A DNA stretch of 64,000 nucleotides from Peronospora farinosa (taxonomy: Eukaryota; Oomycota; Peronosporomycetes; Peronosporales; Peronosporaceae): contig CANTFK010000673.1 of the NCBI GenBank assembly GCA_947646735.1, forward strand, positions 62,001-126,000, given 5' to 3'. How positions within the stretch are numbered: the stretch's first letter is position 1; the number at the start of each line of letters is the position of its first letter. Of this stretch, positions 1 to 10,661 are shown one piece after another. The notes under the pieces were generated by a model. That model had not been told where the DNA came from and searched no databases. It saw only the letters and a program-made list of their open reading frames with translations. The position numbers and the translations under genes are program-made.

Positions 1-31
1 CACTAATGTGACTGTTGGTTGAGGGGGGTGA
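1..31 (+). mobile_element. 3' internal end and polypurine tract of an LTR element
   Basis: The bases directly before the LTR at 32 include a G-rich polypurine run (GAGGGGGG) followed by TGA. A polypurine tract immediately upstream of an LTR marks that LTR as the 3' one, so the body of this plus-strand element lies to the left of the window. No coding sequence is visible in these few bases. Confidence 0.5.
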
Positions 32-488
32 TGTAACGGGGCGAGCCCGTTACATAATATTGACACTTATATGAAGTGTCAATAAAAATATTATTATAAC
101 TAATAATATTTTGACAATATTACCTTTTCTTTTAATATTGTCCTATATCTCCTTGAAGTTGGAGATGCCCTCTCATTGGTTGATATGGGCCATCATATCA
201 ACCAATGCGCTGACCAATGACCGATGGACGCGCGCAATGAGTGGAGGGCAAGTTGTCAACATACATAGTTGTAGTTTAATATAGTTAACATAGGTTATAA
301 CATATTAGTTTTATTAGATTATTAACTATATTAAATACAGTTTTCTTTTCCCTCTAGACTAAGCGTTTGTTTAGTTGATAAGCTTACTCTGCTCACGTGT
401 ACGTGAGGTTCTAAGGCACCTGCTTTCACTGTAATCAGTGAAAGTAGACTATACTGTAATCACTATAGTCGGAGGGTGCCCCATTACA
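32..488 (+). repeat. LTR (457 bp), probable 3' LTR of a Gypsy-like element
   Basis: The segment begins TGTAAC and ends ATTACA, the TG...CA inverted ends of an LTR, and follows a polypurine tract. It is built almost entirely of consecutive perfect stem-loops: stems at 32-40/46-54, 58-68/74-84, 85-96/101-112, 113-122/133-142, 147-152/161-166, 174-187/194-207, 275-288/322-335, 392-398/401-407, 423-431/436-444 and 447-453/464-470. A GGCACC/GGTGCC pair (415-420/475-480) encloses the last two. The superfamily cannot be proved from the LTR alone. The 3' end (GGTGCCCCATTACA) resembles the end of the inverted-repeat structure at 63067-63080. Confidence 0.6.
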
Positions 489-969
489 CATGGTGGAAAA
501 TTAAATCATCATTAACTCTCTACCGGTTGCCAGGATAGCCAGGAGCATCTTGGCCAATCCTGCCACCAGTGCCCCTTCACCAAGAGTTTTTTTCCTCCGG
601 AAGGAGAGTCGTGCGGTGGAACAGGAGCTCATTGTCCGCTAGGTCAACTGAGGCATTGGTGTGCCTGTAAGATATATACAGGAAATAGGGCTTCCTTCAG
701 GTGCAATAATCCTATTTTATCAAATTCAAATTATATAACAAGAAATATCATTTGTTTTTGTTGGGAGTATAAAATTGTGGTGATCAAAAGGTGATCATTG
801 TGTGAGTAATATCAGGAGCAAGTTTGTCTATTATAGTAGTTTTATTATTCATGTGACGAACTTACTATATAATTCATGAATCTGATTCATGGTATCCCGC
901 ATCTGAATCATGAATCAGGCGTGATGCTACCCACTTTTAAATATAGATGTCCGACAGATTTATTTTTTA
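489..969. other. Non-genic; possible Copia LTR fragment from 759
   Basis: No ORF is supported. TGTTGGGAGTATAAAA at 759 resembles the start of a Copia LTR. A 10-bp inverted repeat (CTGATTCATG / CATGAATCAG) lies near 880-920. If it is an LTR, it is interrupted by the LINE inserted at 970 and would resume at 5100, where a possible ...AAACA end occurs near 5130. No second copy is present to confirm this. Confidence 0.25.
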
Positions 970-3900
970 ACCTTATACTTTGATATATGCTCCTAATGAC
1001 AGACAGGAGAGGGAACGTCTATTTCGTCTCATGCAATGGCCTCAATCAGAGGTGGTGCTCTTTGGCGATTTTAATTGTGTCCAGAGTCCCCATCTCGACA
1101 GATTGGGAGGTTTGCGGTCGGGACGTCCCGAAAGCCCGGAGTTGGAGACATTACTTCAAGCTTTAGGACTCGAAGACGCTCAGACTCTGGCGGCTTCGGC
1201 AATGGAGGACGAAGTACCGGAGCCGGTGGATTACTACACTTTTTGGAATGCACGGTCGGCCAGCAGGATTGATCGATTTTATGTAGGCACGTCGTGGACA
1301 GCGGTCGTCCAGCAGGTACAAGTACAACTGCCTGTGTTTCATTCTGACCATCAACAAATTATCTTGCATGTTGCGGTCGGTGGACCGCGACGGAACCAAA
1401 GAAATAAAACCCAGCCAGTTCACTATCCCATTCGAACGCAGACGCCAGCGCGAGTCCACGACGAGCTCTTAGCGGAGTTAATACGTCGGGAGGTCGGACG
1501 GGAAGTCAACACGAGGACATGGGACAAAGCGGTCCTCGACTGCGGCTCAAGTATCCGTCGAATAACGAAAAAGGAAACGCAGAGGGCACGTCGATTCCGA
1601 CAGAGAATCCAGGCTCAGGCCCGCACGCACCTGCTGACGCGAAAGAGTTTCATACAGACAATTGAAGAGGAGCTTCGACTGGCACAAACTATTCGACAGG
1701 GCCTCCGCCTGGAACGGACTATGGATAGTCTGCGATGGCAATTCAAGCGGGCCTCGAACTGGGAAAAAGACCAATCCATTTCCGGGCTGCGACGGATCAA
1801 TGGGCAGCCTTTCCGCAAAGGAGACACAACTGCAAACCATTTCGCATCCGAGTGGCGGCCAATTCTCTGTCACATTCACAGTATTGTACCCGCCGCAACT
1901 CTCAAACAGGCGTTACAAGACTTTATAACCATGCCAACCGATCGTATCCTAACCCAGGACGACAACGAGATACTCATGGAACCTATCTCGTTGGCAGAGG
2001 TCCTCCGGGCCACCACGTCGCTCTCCCGACATAAAGCGGCTGGGCCGGACGGGCTCAACAACGATTTCATTAAGGACTATCAAGCACTACTTGCACCGGC
2101 ACTCGTCACGATAGGCAACGACATACTGCAGGGAAGAACGCCACCAGCCTCCTTTTTGGAGGGATTAATCATCCCGCTCCGGAAGAAGGGGGATTCGGCG
2201 GATGCAATGGATTATCGACCGATAGCGTTGCTACAGTCAGGCAACAAAGTCGTCGCCAAGGTACTATCTCATCGCGTACAAAAAGTGTTAGGGGTTCCTA
2301 TCCAAGACACTCAACAAGGTTTTGTACACGGAAGACAAATGTCTAAAACAGTCATGATGATGATGGCACACCTTTTAACGGCGCAACACGAACCGGACCT
2401 GGAGCCTGCGGATAGTCGAGCAATTTTATTGCTGGATTTTCGCAAGGCATATGACACGGTCTCGCGCGATTTTTTATTTGAAGTTATGCGGTATTTCGGG
2501 TTTGCGGAGTCCTTCATTACAATGATTCGGAACCTCCACCGTAATCCTACCGCCCGATTTGTAGTCAATGGGATATTATCCGACCCGATTCCCGTACTCA
2601 CGGGCATCCGACAGGGTTGTCCCTTAGCACCACTACTTTTTCTTCTCGTGGCAGAAATACTAGCAATCGCACTACTGCAAAGTACCCAGATACGGGGGTT
2701 GCGGCATCCAGGCATTCCTACCCAGGAACAAAAATTCTCCGCTTTTGTTGATGATTCGACGGTTTTTTTACACCACGCGGGGCAGATACCGGAGGTAATG
2801 AGCATCGTTCATCGCTTCGGGGAGCTCTCAGGGCTGTCTGTACAACCAGCAAAGAGTGTACTGATTTTCCTCAATACAGCGGTCGCAATCTCCGATTATG
2901 AAGGAATTCCAGTACTCCGTCACGGTCAAACGACTAGGTATTTAGGGTACCAGGTGGGGACTGGAGACCTGGTTAACGCAAATTGGGCCTTACGGATTCG
3001 AAACGTCAGAAAGCGTCTAGCCACCGCGGCAAGCCTCTCAACCAGCGTCGCCGTGAGGATTCTGCTACTGAATGCTGTCATGCTACCAGCAGTCTTATTT
3101 ACAGCTGCTGTCTTCCGGCTCCCGCAATGGGCTCGAGCAGAACTGCACAACATACAGAAGCAATTTGTGTGGCATCACACCACGTCTACATGCAACAGCA
3201 GACACAAGGTCAATCCAGGCCTGCTATACACACCACGCGGGGCGGGGGGATAGGGCTCGTCTCCATAGACGTCGCCATATGCACTCAAAATCTTAAGCAT
3301 GCGATGAAGTGGCTGATTCAGAAACGCGATCGCTACTTCTATGCTTGGGCAGCGTGGTCATTTCAAGATATGGAGGACTCAGCTATGTGGAGAATCTCAC
3401 CGGCATCACCCAAAGACGGTAGAAACAGCACGCTAATGGCTCCACAACCGGAAATCAGAGCGGAATTAAGCGCGTGGATCGCACCGACGTCAGAAGATTG
3501 GACGATCATTAAACAGCATCGTGATGGAATTTTGAAGCGCCTAGTGACGCACCTCGTGGCCACCAGGTCGGACCAGGATTTACTTCTCCAATATTATGAA
3601 GATATCCCGACTATTACAAACATGTACACCCAGGAGCACAAAGACTTTTGGGCGACTTACAGGTGGGATCAGAATCCTTGGATAATAGATGACAAGGGGA
3701 TTATGCTATCAACAAAGAAATATCCACTACTACCCGCCTGCACGCTAGCTGAGCTACACATTCGGCGAGTGTCAACGCTGGATTACCGTATTCGGGTCCC
3801 AACAACGAAACTGAATACTTACCACACGCTGCCTAAACTAGGGCTATGGGCAACAGCCATACTTATGGCAAGTCCTTATCTGCACGAAGCAGAAGAAATG

Positions 3901-5099
3901 CAAATACCGGCTCAGCTTACGCTGCGGAACGGGCCGGAGGTATTGAACACGTACACCTGGACATTGCTGGACCAGGGGGTCACACACGGGCGCCAGAAAG
4001 CACACGCCGGCGGCAACCACGCCCTTATCTTCCTCCATCAAGCCAACGACGGACTCCATTGGATCATTGATCACATGACCGATGTGCCAGAAGCTGATCA
4101 ACAGGAGCTGGTGGATCTACAACAGAAAACACGCAACACGGCGCTTGTATTCACAGCGCATCCGCTGCTACATGGGTTTCCATGGAGTCTCCCACCTTCC
4201 ATCAACAACATGCACGCATTCAAGGCGCTTCAACGCCAACCATTCCATCGCGCCAAACGAAAGCTTCATCCAGCACTTACGGCGGTAATTACCAGGCTAC
4301 ATCAACGAGACGGCTCACAGGACGGTAACCACTTCCCGATGTCGCAGTCACCGGCACAACTCTGGGATCACGGACACACTCTCACGGAATACCAGGTCTG
4401 GGTATGCTACAGAGTAGCTACTCATCAGTTGAACCTGTACTTTCCGGGACGCGACATGGACTCGACGTGCAAGAGGCATCTGGCCTGCATCGGGCAACAC
4501 GAAGGACTCCTGCATATCCTCTGGGACTGTGTCGGAGCATCCAAGTCTTGGGCATACATCATCACGCAGTGGACGCGATCGGAGGTATCATCCGCCCAAA
4601 TGGAGTTGTACAAACAAGCAGCGTTATCGCGCGCAGCACCGGAGCTACCTCCGAGAGTGCGGGCAGATATTGAGCATATGTTCCCAGACAAAACTGACAT
4701 CGTTGGACGGGCCTGGAAAAGAATATGGTGGATAGCGTGCTCCGTATGCGTGACCATGCTCTGGATTCAGCGAAACAGAAGTATTCATAAGCAGGAAAGT
4801 GCGTCCACGGAGCAAGAGGTAGCGGAAGTCAAACAAGTCCTTCTTCGCCAACTCCGAGCGGTCGCTATCAGGGAACAACGAAGGGATAAAGATGTGAGCA
4901 AAGGCGTCTACCTTCGCCTAGCAACGGAAATGTTCCAATACACCATCAACATCCGGCAGCCGGTACTGCATAGCCCACGTAACCGCCAGGAGACAACTCG
5001 GGGGTACTGGAATGGCTGAGGACTTTTCAGAAATCTTGTAAACCATAAACGGTAAATAGACAGTCTGTTTCCACCACCACCACCTTATACTTTGATATA
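970..5099 (+). mobile_element. 5'-truncated non-LTR retrotransposon (LINE) with target-site duplications
   Basis: The insertion spans 989-5080. It is flanked by a perfect 19-bp direct repeat, ACCTTATACTTTGATATAT, at 970-988 and 5081-5099, the target-site duplication left by target-primed reverse transcription. The 3' end carries a short (CCA)n tail at about 5070-5080 instead of poly(A). The 5' end is truncated inside the endonuclease domain: the first residues encoded by the element, YAPND, are a conserved internal endonuclease motif. The element is therefore dead on arrival, whatever later mutations it acquired. Confidence 0.9.
989..5019 (+). pseudogene. LINE ORF2 remnant: AP endonuclease, reverse transcriptase and C-terminal zinc motif
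   Basis: The frame from 989 to about 3240 encodes the C-terminal part of an AP-type endonuclease (YAPN, GDFNCV, then SDHQQ near residue 122), followed by a LINE reverse transcriptase with [10 protein letters not shown] and the catalytic FVDDS. At the G-rich run at about 3239-3250 the homology moves to the frame that ends at 5019. The two frames overlap and both match across the junction, so one base has been lost there, or is missing from the assembly in a homopolymer. The second frame carries a Cys/His motif (CKRHL...HILWDC) of the kind found after LINE reverse transcriptases. The apparent start is fortuitous, using a codon in the flanking duplication. The reading frame is otherwise open for about 1,340 codons, which suggests a young copy. 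Confidence 0.88.
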
Positions 5100-5424
5100 T
5101 ATCTGTTGGTCTTCTTAAGGTGTGTCAAACAGCATTTTTGATGCATTTTCCAGCCTGCTCAACCCGTTACAGTGTGTGCTAGTAGCACGTGGCAGCTTAT
5201 ACAAACGTTCGTCTTCTTGGACAATCAAGCGGCGACCAAGCAATTGCAGAGCGATAGGAGTGTGGCAAGGGGCAAGTGCCAAGCACGCGGATACTCGATT
5301 CAAGTATATCTGCCATTACGCTCACGCTTAGATTGTGCAGCCAAGCTTCGTAAAGTCTGGTGAAATGATTGCAGATTTGCTGACAAAGACCCTACCTGCG
5401 TCACGGTTCGTTAAGCTTCGCAAT
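5100..5424 (+). pseudogene. Degenerate Copia RNase H fragment, left part
   Basis: Short matches to the C-terminus of a Ty1/Copia polyprotein occur in different frames: LDNQAATKQL near 5217, AKHADTRFKYICHYA near 5280, then QPSFVKSGEM and ADLLTKTLP up to RFVKLRN at 5424. Stops and frameshifts separate the pieces, so it is not functional. The last codons continue exactly across the minus-strand Copia insertion into 10277, which shows that this fragment was the insertion target. It is older than, and different from, the intact Copia element next to it. The rest of its polyprotein is not visible nearby. Confidence 0.7.
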
Positions 5425-5734
5425 TGTTGTTAAAGCACTTGGGTTGTAGAAAGCAAAATGCAAAGTGAATATATTTAGGTCCTTAGTTCACAAACTCTGT
5501 TGCTACTCTAAGCCTACTGGATTCTTCGACTACACGTTTCTAATCGCTATATCGCGCATTACTCATGGGATAGCCGCACATGAGTAATCTACTCTACACA
5601 CATGACTCATCAGATAGTCGCTCATGAGTAATCCACGCTAGTGGTATTACTCATGGGATAGGCGCACACCTAACTAATCAGACCGTACATTCTTGTGGTT
5701 GCCGTTTGCATGCCGAGTCGCTTCTTTTACAACA
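5425..5734 (-). repeat. 3' LTR of the Copia element
   Basis: Its sequence matches 9962-10271 except for one base. It contains four copies of a 10-bp unit in alternating orientation: ATTACTCATG at 5558-5567 and 5646-5655, and its complement at 5579-5588 and 5623-5632. The last 19 codons and the stop of the polyprotein lie in this LTR (5674-5734). The polypurine tract (GAGTGGGAG in element sense) abuts it at 5735. Confidence 0.95.
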
Positions 5735-8700
5735 CTCCCACTCGACTCGGTAGCGACACCGACAGTGATGCCGAGTTTAGTACGGAGGATGGTGAACTGT
5801 GGCGCTTCGATTGCCTTGGTCATGATGTCAGCGAGCATATCTTGCGTTGGACAGTACTGTAGCACGACTTGATTCTTTTCGACCTTTTCTCGCACGAAGT
5901 GGTAGCGAATGTCGATGTGCTTAGTGCGTTTGTGGAACTCTGGGTTCTTGGCCAACGCAATAGCACCTTGAGTGTCTTCATAGATAGTTAGAGCGTCATC
6001 ACCTGCTTCTTCACCGAGCTCACGCATGAGCGTCTTGAGCCACGTCGCTTCTTGGGTCGCCTCCGACAGTGCCATGTACTCTGCTTCGGTAGACGAGAGC
6101 GCCACGCTGCGCTGTTTCTTGCTACGCCAGCTGATGCAGCCGTTGTTAAGCACAAATACGTAGCCGCTGGTACTTCGTCTAGTATCAGTATCTCCAGCCC
6201 AGTCGGCATCGGAATAGCCAAGCAACTTGCCATTGCCAGCGCCAATAAAACGAATACCAAGTGTAGGAGTCGATTGCAGGTACCGTAGCACGCGCTTGAG
6301 TGCTTGCCAGTGTGTCGGACACGGGTCAGCAGCAAACTGGCTGAGCACTCCCACTGAAGCTGCGAGGTCTGGACGCGTGCCTACCATGAGGTACATCAAG
6401 GCTCCGACGGCACTTCGGTATGGCACTCCTTGCATGGTGTAGTTGTGCTTGCATCCATCTTTACACATACGCTTAGTCAACTTCAGTCCGGGGTCTTGCG
6501 GTGTCTTAACAGGCTTAGAGTCTTGCATACCGAACTTGGTCAGAATCGATCGCAAGAACTTAGTCTGTTTCATCGATACATCGCCTGACTTGTCATCTCG
6601 CTCGACTTCTATTCCGAGGCAGTACTTAAGCTCACCGAGATCGGACATCTCGAATCGCTCGCTCAATGCACGTTTGGTGGCTGCGAGGATGTCCATGTTG
6701 TTGCACGCAAGGATGAGGTCGTCGACGTATATGACAACAAACATCATGACCTTGTCGTCACGCTTGGCGTAGACACAGTGATCCATCTCGCACTTGGTGA
6801 AGCCAATATTGCGCATGAACTCATCAATAGTCTGGTTCCACATTCGAGGGGATTGCTTGAGTCCGTACAACGCACGCTTGAGCTTGCACACATGGTGAGG
6901 ATGATTGGCATCAACGAATCCGTCAGGCTGCTTCATGTAGATCTCTTCTTCAAGCATACCGTTGAGAAACGCCGTTTTGACGTCCATCTGGTGAAGTACG
7001 AGGTTGTGCTGCGCGGCGAGGCTCACAATGATCCGGATCGACGCGAACTTGGCCACTGGTGCGAACGTCTCCTCGAAGTCCACACCGTACTTTTGCAAAA
7101 ATCCTTTTGCCACGAGGCGCGCTTTGTATCGCTCGATGAGTCCATCAACAGTCTCCTTCACCTTGAACACCCACTTGCTGCTGATCGCCTTGCGATCACT
7201 TGGTAACGGCACGAGTTCCCACGTGTTGTTCTTGCACAATGACTGAAACTCTGATTCGCACGCTTCTCGCCACTGTCTTGCGTCGCTGGATTCCATAGCC
7301 GATGAGAATGTCATCGGCGCTTCTCCCACTGAATCCACGACGTTAGCACAGTCTTCTTCATTTTCTTCGTCTTCTTCTTCATCAATAGATGCGAGAAGCG
7401 CCGACATGGCTTCGAGTGGTGACGCAGTACCTTGCACAGACGATGTGTGCACACCACTTGTACTAGCCCCGCGTCCATAGCGTTTTTCCATTGGCGGCTC
7501 TGACAAAGCTTCTAGTGACTGTGTGCGTACATGTCTTTTCGACCCCGGTAGAAACTCGGCTGTCTGATGCTGCGGATACTGCGGTTGATGACTTGAACGC
7601 TGCATTTGTTGCCATTGTGGCCGATCATGGATCGATGCTGATTCGGGCATATGCACATCCATGTCTTCATTGGCAACCCCGTTGTCACGATCGTTGAAGC
7701 CTTCATCAGTGTTATGATACTCGATAGGGTCGATGCCACTTTGTTGCATGCACTTCCCGCTGTCGAACATGTCTTCCATGAATTGGGCGTCGCGACTCAC
7801 TAGAATGCGACTGCTTGATATCTCTTCAAACCGGTACGCCTTTTCGTGGTCTGAGTAGCCCAAGAAGCGACACAACGTCGATCGCGCATCAAGCTTCGAC
7901 CTCTTCTCTTTCGGCACATGCACATATGCGTGACATCCAAAGACTTTCAGGTTTTTCAACAACGGCTTCGTCTTCGTCCATACCTCGTGCGGGGACTTTT
8001 CATGGCCAATTGCTTGCGTCGGACTTCGATTGCGTAGGAACGCTGCCGTTGACACTGCTTCACCCCAGTAGCGCTTGCTTAGTCCCGCATGCTCAATCAT
8101 GCATCTAGCACTCTCGACTAGAGTCCTGTTCATTCGCTCCGCCACTCCGTTGAGTTGTGGGGTGTACGGCGGTGTAAATTGCTGTATGATGCCTTTGTTG
8201 CGACAGAACGCGGCGAACTTGTTGGAAACATATTCTCCACCGTTATCGCTGCGAAGCATCTTGATGCGACGACCGGTCTGAGTCTCGGCAAACTTGGTGA
8301 ACTGCATGAATCTGTCTAACACTTCAGACTTGCTGTGAATTAGGTACACAGTACAAAACCGCGACTTGTCATCGATGAACGTCACAAAATAGCGCTTGTT
8401 GGAAAATGTCGAAGTCTGCATTGGTCCACATACATCGGAATGCACGACGTCAAGCAGGTCCTTGGCTGGTTTACGTGTAGTTGACTGAAAACTCACTCGT
8501 GTCTGCTTTCCGAGCGCGCATCCGTTGCAAAGCTCCCACTTGCCCACAGATGTAATGTCGATGCCGACACCGAGGTTCTGCTTCACGATCGCGTCGAGTC
8601 CACCATGGCCAATGTGACCAAGACGCAGATGCCACAAGTATGACTTGCTCATCTGAGGCTTGTTGTATTCACTTGCGATGCTCGCGCTCTCGACTTGCAC

Positions 8701-9957
8701 AGGTGTCATGCATAGTCTAAAGAGACCTTTGCCGGCACGCTCGCCGATCTTCCACTTCTGGTTCTTGAAATTTGCATAACAGGTGCTCGTATCAAACGTC
8801 ACTGCCGCGACATCCTTGGTAAATCGGCCAACTGAGAACAGATTGCGTGAAAGCTTTGGAATGTGCCACACATTCGTAAGCACACCCTTCTTGGCACCAC
8901 TTGGTGTCTTCATCATCATCACTACGTTGCCGGTCCCAATCGCCTGCACGACCCTGTCGTCTGCGAGATGAACGTTAACTGGATCGATGGTCTTATAGTT
9001 TGTCATAAACCGCTTTGAAAATGACATGTGCTGCGTCGCACCAGAGTCTATGAGCCAAGCTGGATTCTTGACGCTGTCGTCGTCGTTGCTCTCCAGTCCA
9101 GCTGCAAACAGGAAATTGTCCAATTTTTCATCTTGGTTGTGCGCCACATTCGCACGCTGCGGACGCTGCCGGTCCGCGTTGTCATGGATCCGTGAGGTAC
9201 ACTCCGCGATCCAATGACCCATCTTACCGCAGTAGTTGCACGCGCCAGTCTTCTTGAATGGCCGTCCACTACGCTTCTTCTCACCTGTCATGAACGCTTG
9301 ACCTGCAGCGACCCCGTCACTGCCTTGCTCCTTGCGCTTCATGTCTTCATGTAGCAGCCTGGATGTCACCAGTTCCCACGACAGCGAGTCAGCCCTTGAC
9401 TCCAAAGCAGTAATGAGAAATGCAAACGACTCACTTAAGCTTCCAAGAAGCGTGATCACCAGGTCGTCTTCGCTGACCGGAGCACCCACCGCGTCGAGTT
9501 GTTCCGCCAGTGTCTTTATCTTGTTGATGTGCGAAAGCACATCATCGCCTTCCTCCATCTTGGCCGTGAAGAAACGGCGACGAAGAAAGAGTTTGTTGGC
9601 TAAGCTCTTCTTCTCAAAGTGGCCTTCCAGCCGCGACCATGCATCGTACGCTCCACTTGCCGGCCGGACCAGGGGCAGCTGCGAGTCCTCCATCGCAAGA
9701 CAGATTATCGCGAGCGCCTTCCTTGACTTGCGCTTGAACGTTGACTGATCCAGCGTAGTGGCAAGATGTTCCAGCTTGATCTCCCCGCTTGTCACTTCCC
9801 AAAGGTCCCGCTCCTCCAGCACCATCTGCATTTTGAACTTCCAAGTGTGGAAGTTCGAACCATCAAACTTGTTGATGCGAGCGTTGGTGGCGGTGGCAGC
9901 GTCCACGTTGAAGGCGAAGTCGGCGTCGGGGGCAGAGTCAGCAGAGCTTGGGCTCAT
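5674..9957 (-). CDS. Copia Gag-Pol polyprotein (1,427 aa)
   Basis: This single frame encodes all functions needed for retrotransposition. Gag occupies about residues 25-235, with a CCHC zinc knuckle ([14 protein letters not shown]) at 240-253. The aspartic protease DSGAT starts at 304. Integrase follows, with an HHCC zinc module (LRLGHIGH...CNGCALGKQ) and the DDE core. The reverse transcriptase carries YVDD near residue 1076. RNase H shows [20 protein letters not shown] and the EDTQGA motif. The order protease-integrase-RT-RNase H is diagnostic of Ty1/Copia. There is no stop or frameshift. The ATG lies four bases inside the 5' LTR boundary, within the primer-binding site, and the stop codon lies inside the 3' LTR. 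No separate gag frame is seen, so Gag must be released by proteolysis or its level set in some other way. Confidence 0.95.
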   Translation of the reverse strand: MSPSSADSAPDADFAFNVDAATATNARINKFDGSNFHTWKFKMQMVLEERDLWEVTSGEIKLEHLATTLDQSTFKRKSRKALAIICLAMEDSQLPLVRPASGAYDAWSRLEGHFEKKSLANKLFLRRRFFTAKMEEGDDVLSHINKIKTLAEQLDAVGAPVSEDDLVITLLGSLSESFAFLITALESRADSLSWELVTSRLLHEDMKRKEQGSDGVAAGQAFMTGEKKRSGRPFKKTGACNYCGKMGHWIAECTSRIHDNADRQRPQRANVAHNQDEKLDNFLFAAGLESNDDDSVKNPAWLIDSGATQHMSFSKRFMTNYKTIDPVNVHLADDRVVQAIGTGNVVMMMKTPSGAKKGVLTNVWHIPKLSRNLFSVGRFTKDVAAVTFDTSTCYANFKNQKWKIGERAGKGLFRLCMTPVQVESASIASEYNKPQMSKSYLWHLRLGHIGHGGLDAIVKQNLGVGIDITSVGKWELCNGCALGKQTRVSFQSTTRKPAKDLLDVVHSDVCGPMQTSTFSNKRYFVTFIDDKSRFCTVYLIHSKSEVLDRFMQFTKFAETQTGRRIKMLRSDNGGEYVSNKFAAFCRNKGIIQQFTPPYTPQLNGVAERMNRTLVESARCMIEHAGLSKRYWGEAVSTAAFLRNRSPTQAIGHEKSPHEVWTKTKPLLKNLKVFGCHAYVHVPKEKRSKLDARSTLCRFLGYSDHEKAYRFEEISSSRILVSRDAQFMEDMFDSGKCMQQSGIDPIEYHNTDEGFNDRDNGVANEDMDVHMPESASIHDRPQWQQMQRSSHQPQYPQHQTAEFLPGSKRHVRTQSLEALSEPPMEKRYGRGASTSGVHTSSVQGTASPLEAMSALLASIDEEEDEENEEDCANVVDSVGEAPMTFSSAMESSDARQWREACESEFQSLCKNNTWELVPLPSDRKAISSKWVFKVKETVDGLIERYKARLVAKGFLQKYGVDFEETFAPVAKFASIRIIVSLAAQHNLVLHQMDVKTAFLNGMLEEEIYMKQPDGFVDANHPHHVCKLKRALYGLKQSPRMWNQTIDEFMRNIGFTKCEMDHCVYAKRDDKVMMFVVIYVDDLILACNNMDILAATKRALSERFEMSDLGELKYCLGIEVERDDKSGDVSMKQTKFLRSILTKFGMQDSKPVKTPQDPGLKLTKRMCKDGCKHNYTMQGVPYRSAVGALMYLMVGTRPDLAASVGVLSQFAADPCPTHWQALKRVLRYLQSTPTLGIRFIGAGNGKLLGYSDADWAGDTDTRRSTSGYVFVLNNGCISWRSKKQRSVALSSTEAEYMALSEATQEATWLKTLMRELGEEAGDDALTIYEDTQGAIALAKNPEFHKRTKHIDIRYHFVREKVEKNQVVLQYCPTQDMLADIMTKAIEAPQFTILRTKLGITVGVATESSGSVVKEATRHANGNHKNVRSD

Positions 9958-9961
9958 AACC
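9946..9961 (-). other. Primer-binding site of the Copia element
   Basis: Directly after the 5' LTR the element-sense sequence is GGTTATGAGCCCAAGC. Its first twelve bases are complementary to the anticodon stem-loop region of eukaryotic initiator tRNA-Met (GGGCTCATAACC), the half-tRNA type of priming known from Drosophila copia and Ty5-like elements. The polyprotein ATG is part of this site. Confidence 0.75.
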
Positions 9962-10271
9962 TGTTGTTAAAGCACTTGGGTTGTAGAAAGCAAAATGCAA
10001 AGTGAATATATTTAGGTCCTTATTTCACAAACTCTGTTGCTACTCTAAGCCTACTGGATTCTTCGACTACACGTTTCTAATCGCTATATCGCGCATTACT
10101 CATGGGATAGCCGCACATGAGTAATCTACTCTACACACATGACTCATCAGATAGTCGCTCATGAGTAATCCACGCTAGTGGTATTACTCATGGGATAGGC
10201 GCACACCTAACTAATCAGACCGTACATTCTTGTGGTTGCCGTTTGCATGCCGAGTCGCTTCTTTTACAACA
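9962..10271 (-). repeat. 5' LTR of the Copia element
   Basis: This 310-bp LTR carries the element promoter by position. It is identical to 5425-5734 except at 10023. The GCAAT target duplication follows at 10272-10276. Confidence 0.95.
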
Positions 10272-10321
10272 GCAATATGTTAAAGCTAAAGGTTGTGCAA
10301 GGTACGGGCGAAAAAGCGTGA
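10272..10321 (+). pseudogene. Degenerate Copia RNase H fragment, right part
   Basis: Removing the inserted Copia element and one GCAAT copy lets the frame VKLRN from 5410-5424 continue as MLKLKVVQ to a stop at 10319-10321. This is the C-terminal tail of the older, target Copia polyprotein. Its expected 3' LTR is not recognisable downstream. Confidence 0.6.
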
Positions 10322-10661
10322 TAAGATGTACTGTTACTAACAGTAACGTCACGGAAAAGACCGGTACAGGTCAAAAGCGCCCGCATTAGATCAAATGAAG
10401 ATGGGAAATCAAACGACGCAACAACAGATTGGAAAGAACGACAAGATGGCTAGGAACAGATGCTTGACGAGCCAGTAGATGCTCTCTAAACTTGAGCATC
10501 TTACTGGCTTATGCATACGAAAGAGATTCTCTATTTTCGTGTGCACGTCGTAGGAGATTAATACCAAGTATGAGTATATCTTACTTTTACTGCTCCCCCT
10601 AAACAATCCTTACTTTACATTTTGCTTCTATCTCACCGTGCAATTGTCAAAGATAGTTGCC
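10322..10661. promoter_or_regulatory. Region upstream of the RXLR gene
   Basis: No protein-coding frame is supported. The stretch holds the 5' flank and presumed promoter of the effector gene, with a pyrimidine-rich tract (10590-10635) before the ATG. An imperfect inverted repeat around 10470-10515 (GCCAGTAGATGCTC / GAGCATCTTACTGGC) could form a hairpin. Confidence 0.3.

Larger units (their letters stand above)
5425..10271 (-). mobile_element. Full-length Ty1/Copia LTR retrotransposon
   Basis: This is a complete 4,847-bp element on the minus strand. Two 310-bp LTRs (5425-5734 and 9962-10271) differ at one position only (5486 versus 10023). Both begin TGTTGTTAAAG and end CTTTTACAACA. The 5-bp target duplication GCAAT is present at 5420-5424 and 10272-10276. 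The internal region is 4,227 bp and almost wholly coding, with one open gag-pol frame. The primer-binding site and polypurine tract are both recognisable. Near-identical LTRs and an unbroken frame indicate recent insertion and possible activity. Confidence 0.95.

Noticed and set aside
5558..5655. Spaced repeats as a possible CRISPR-like array
   Set aside because: Units alternate in orientation and are part of LTRs in a eukaryotic genome.
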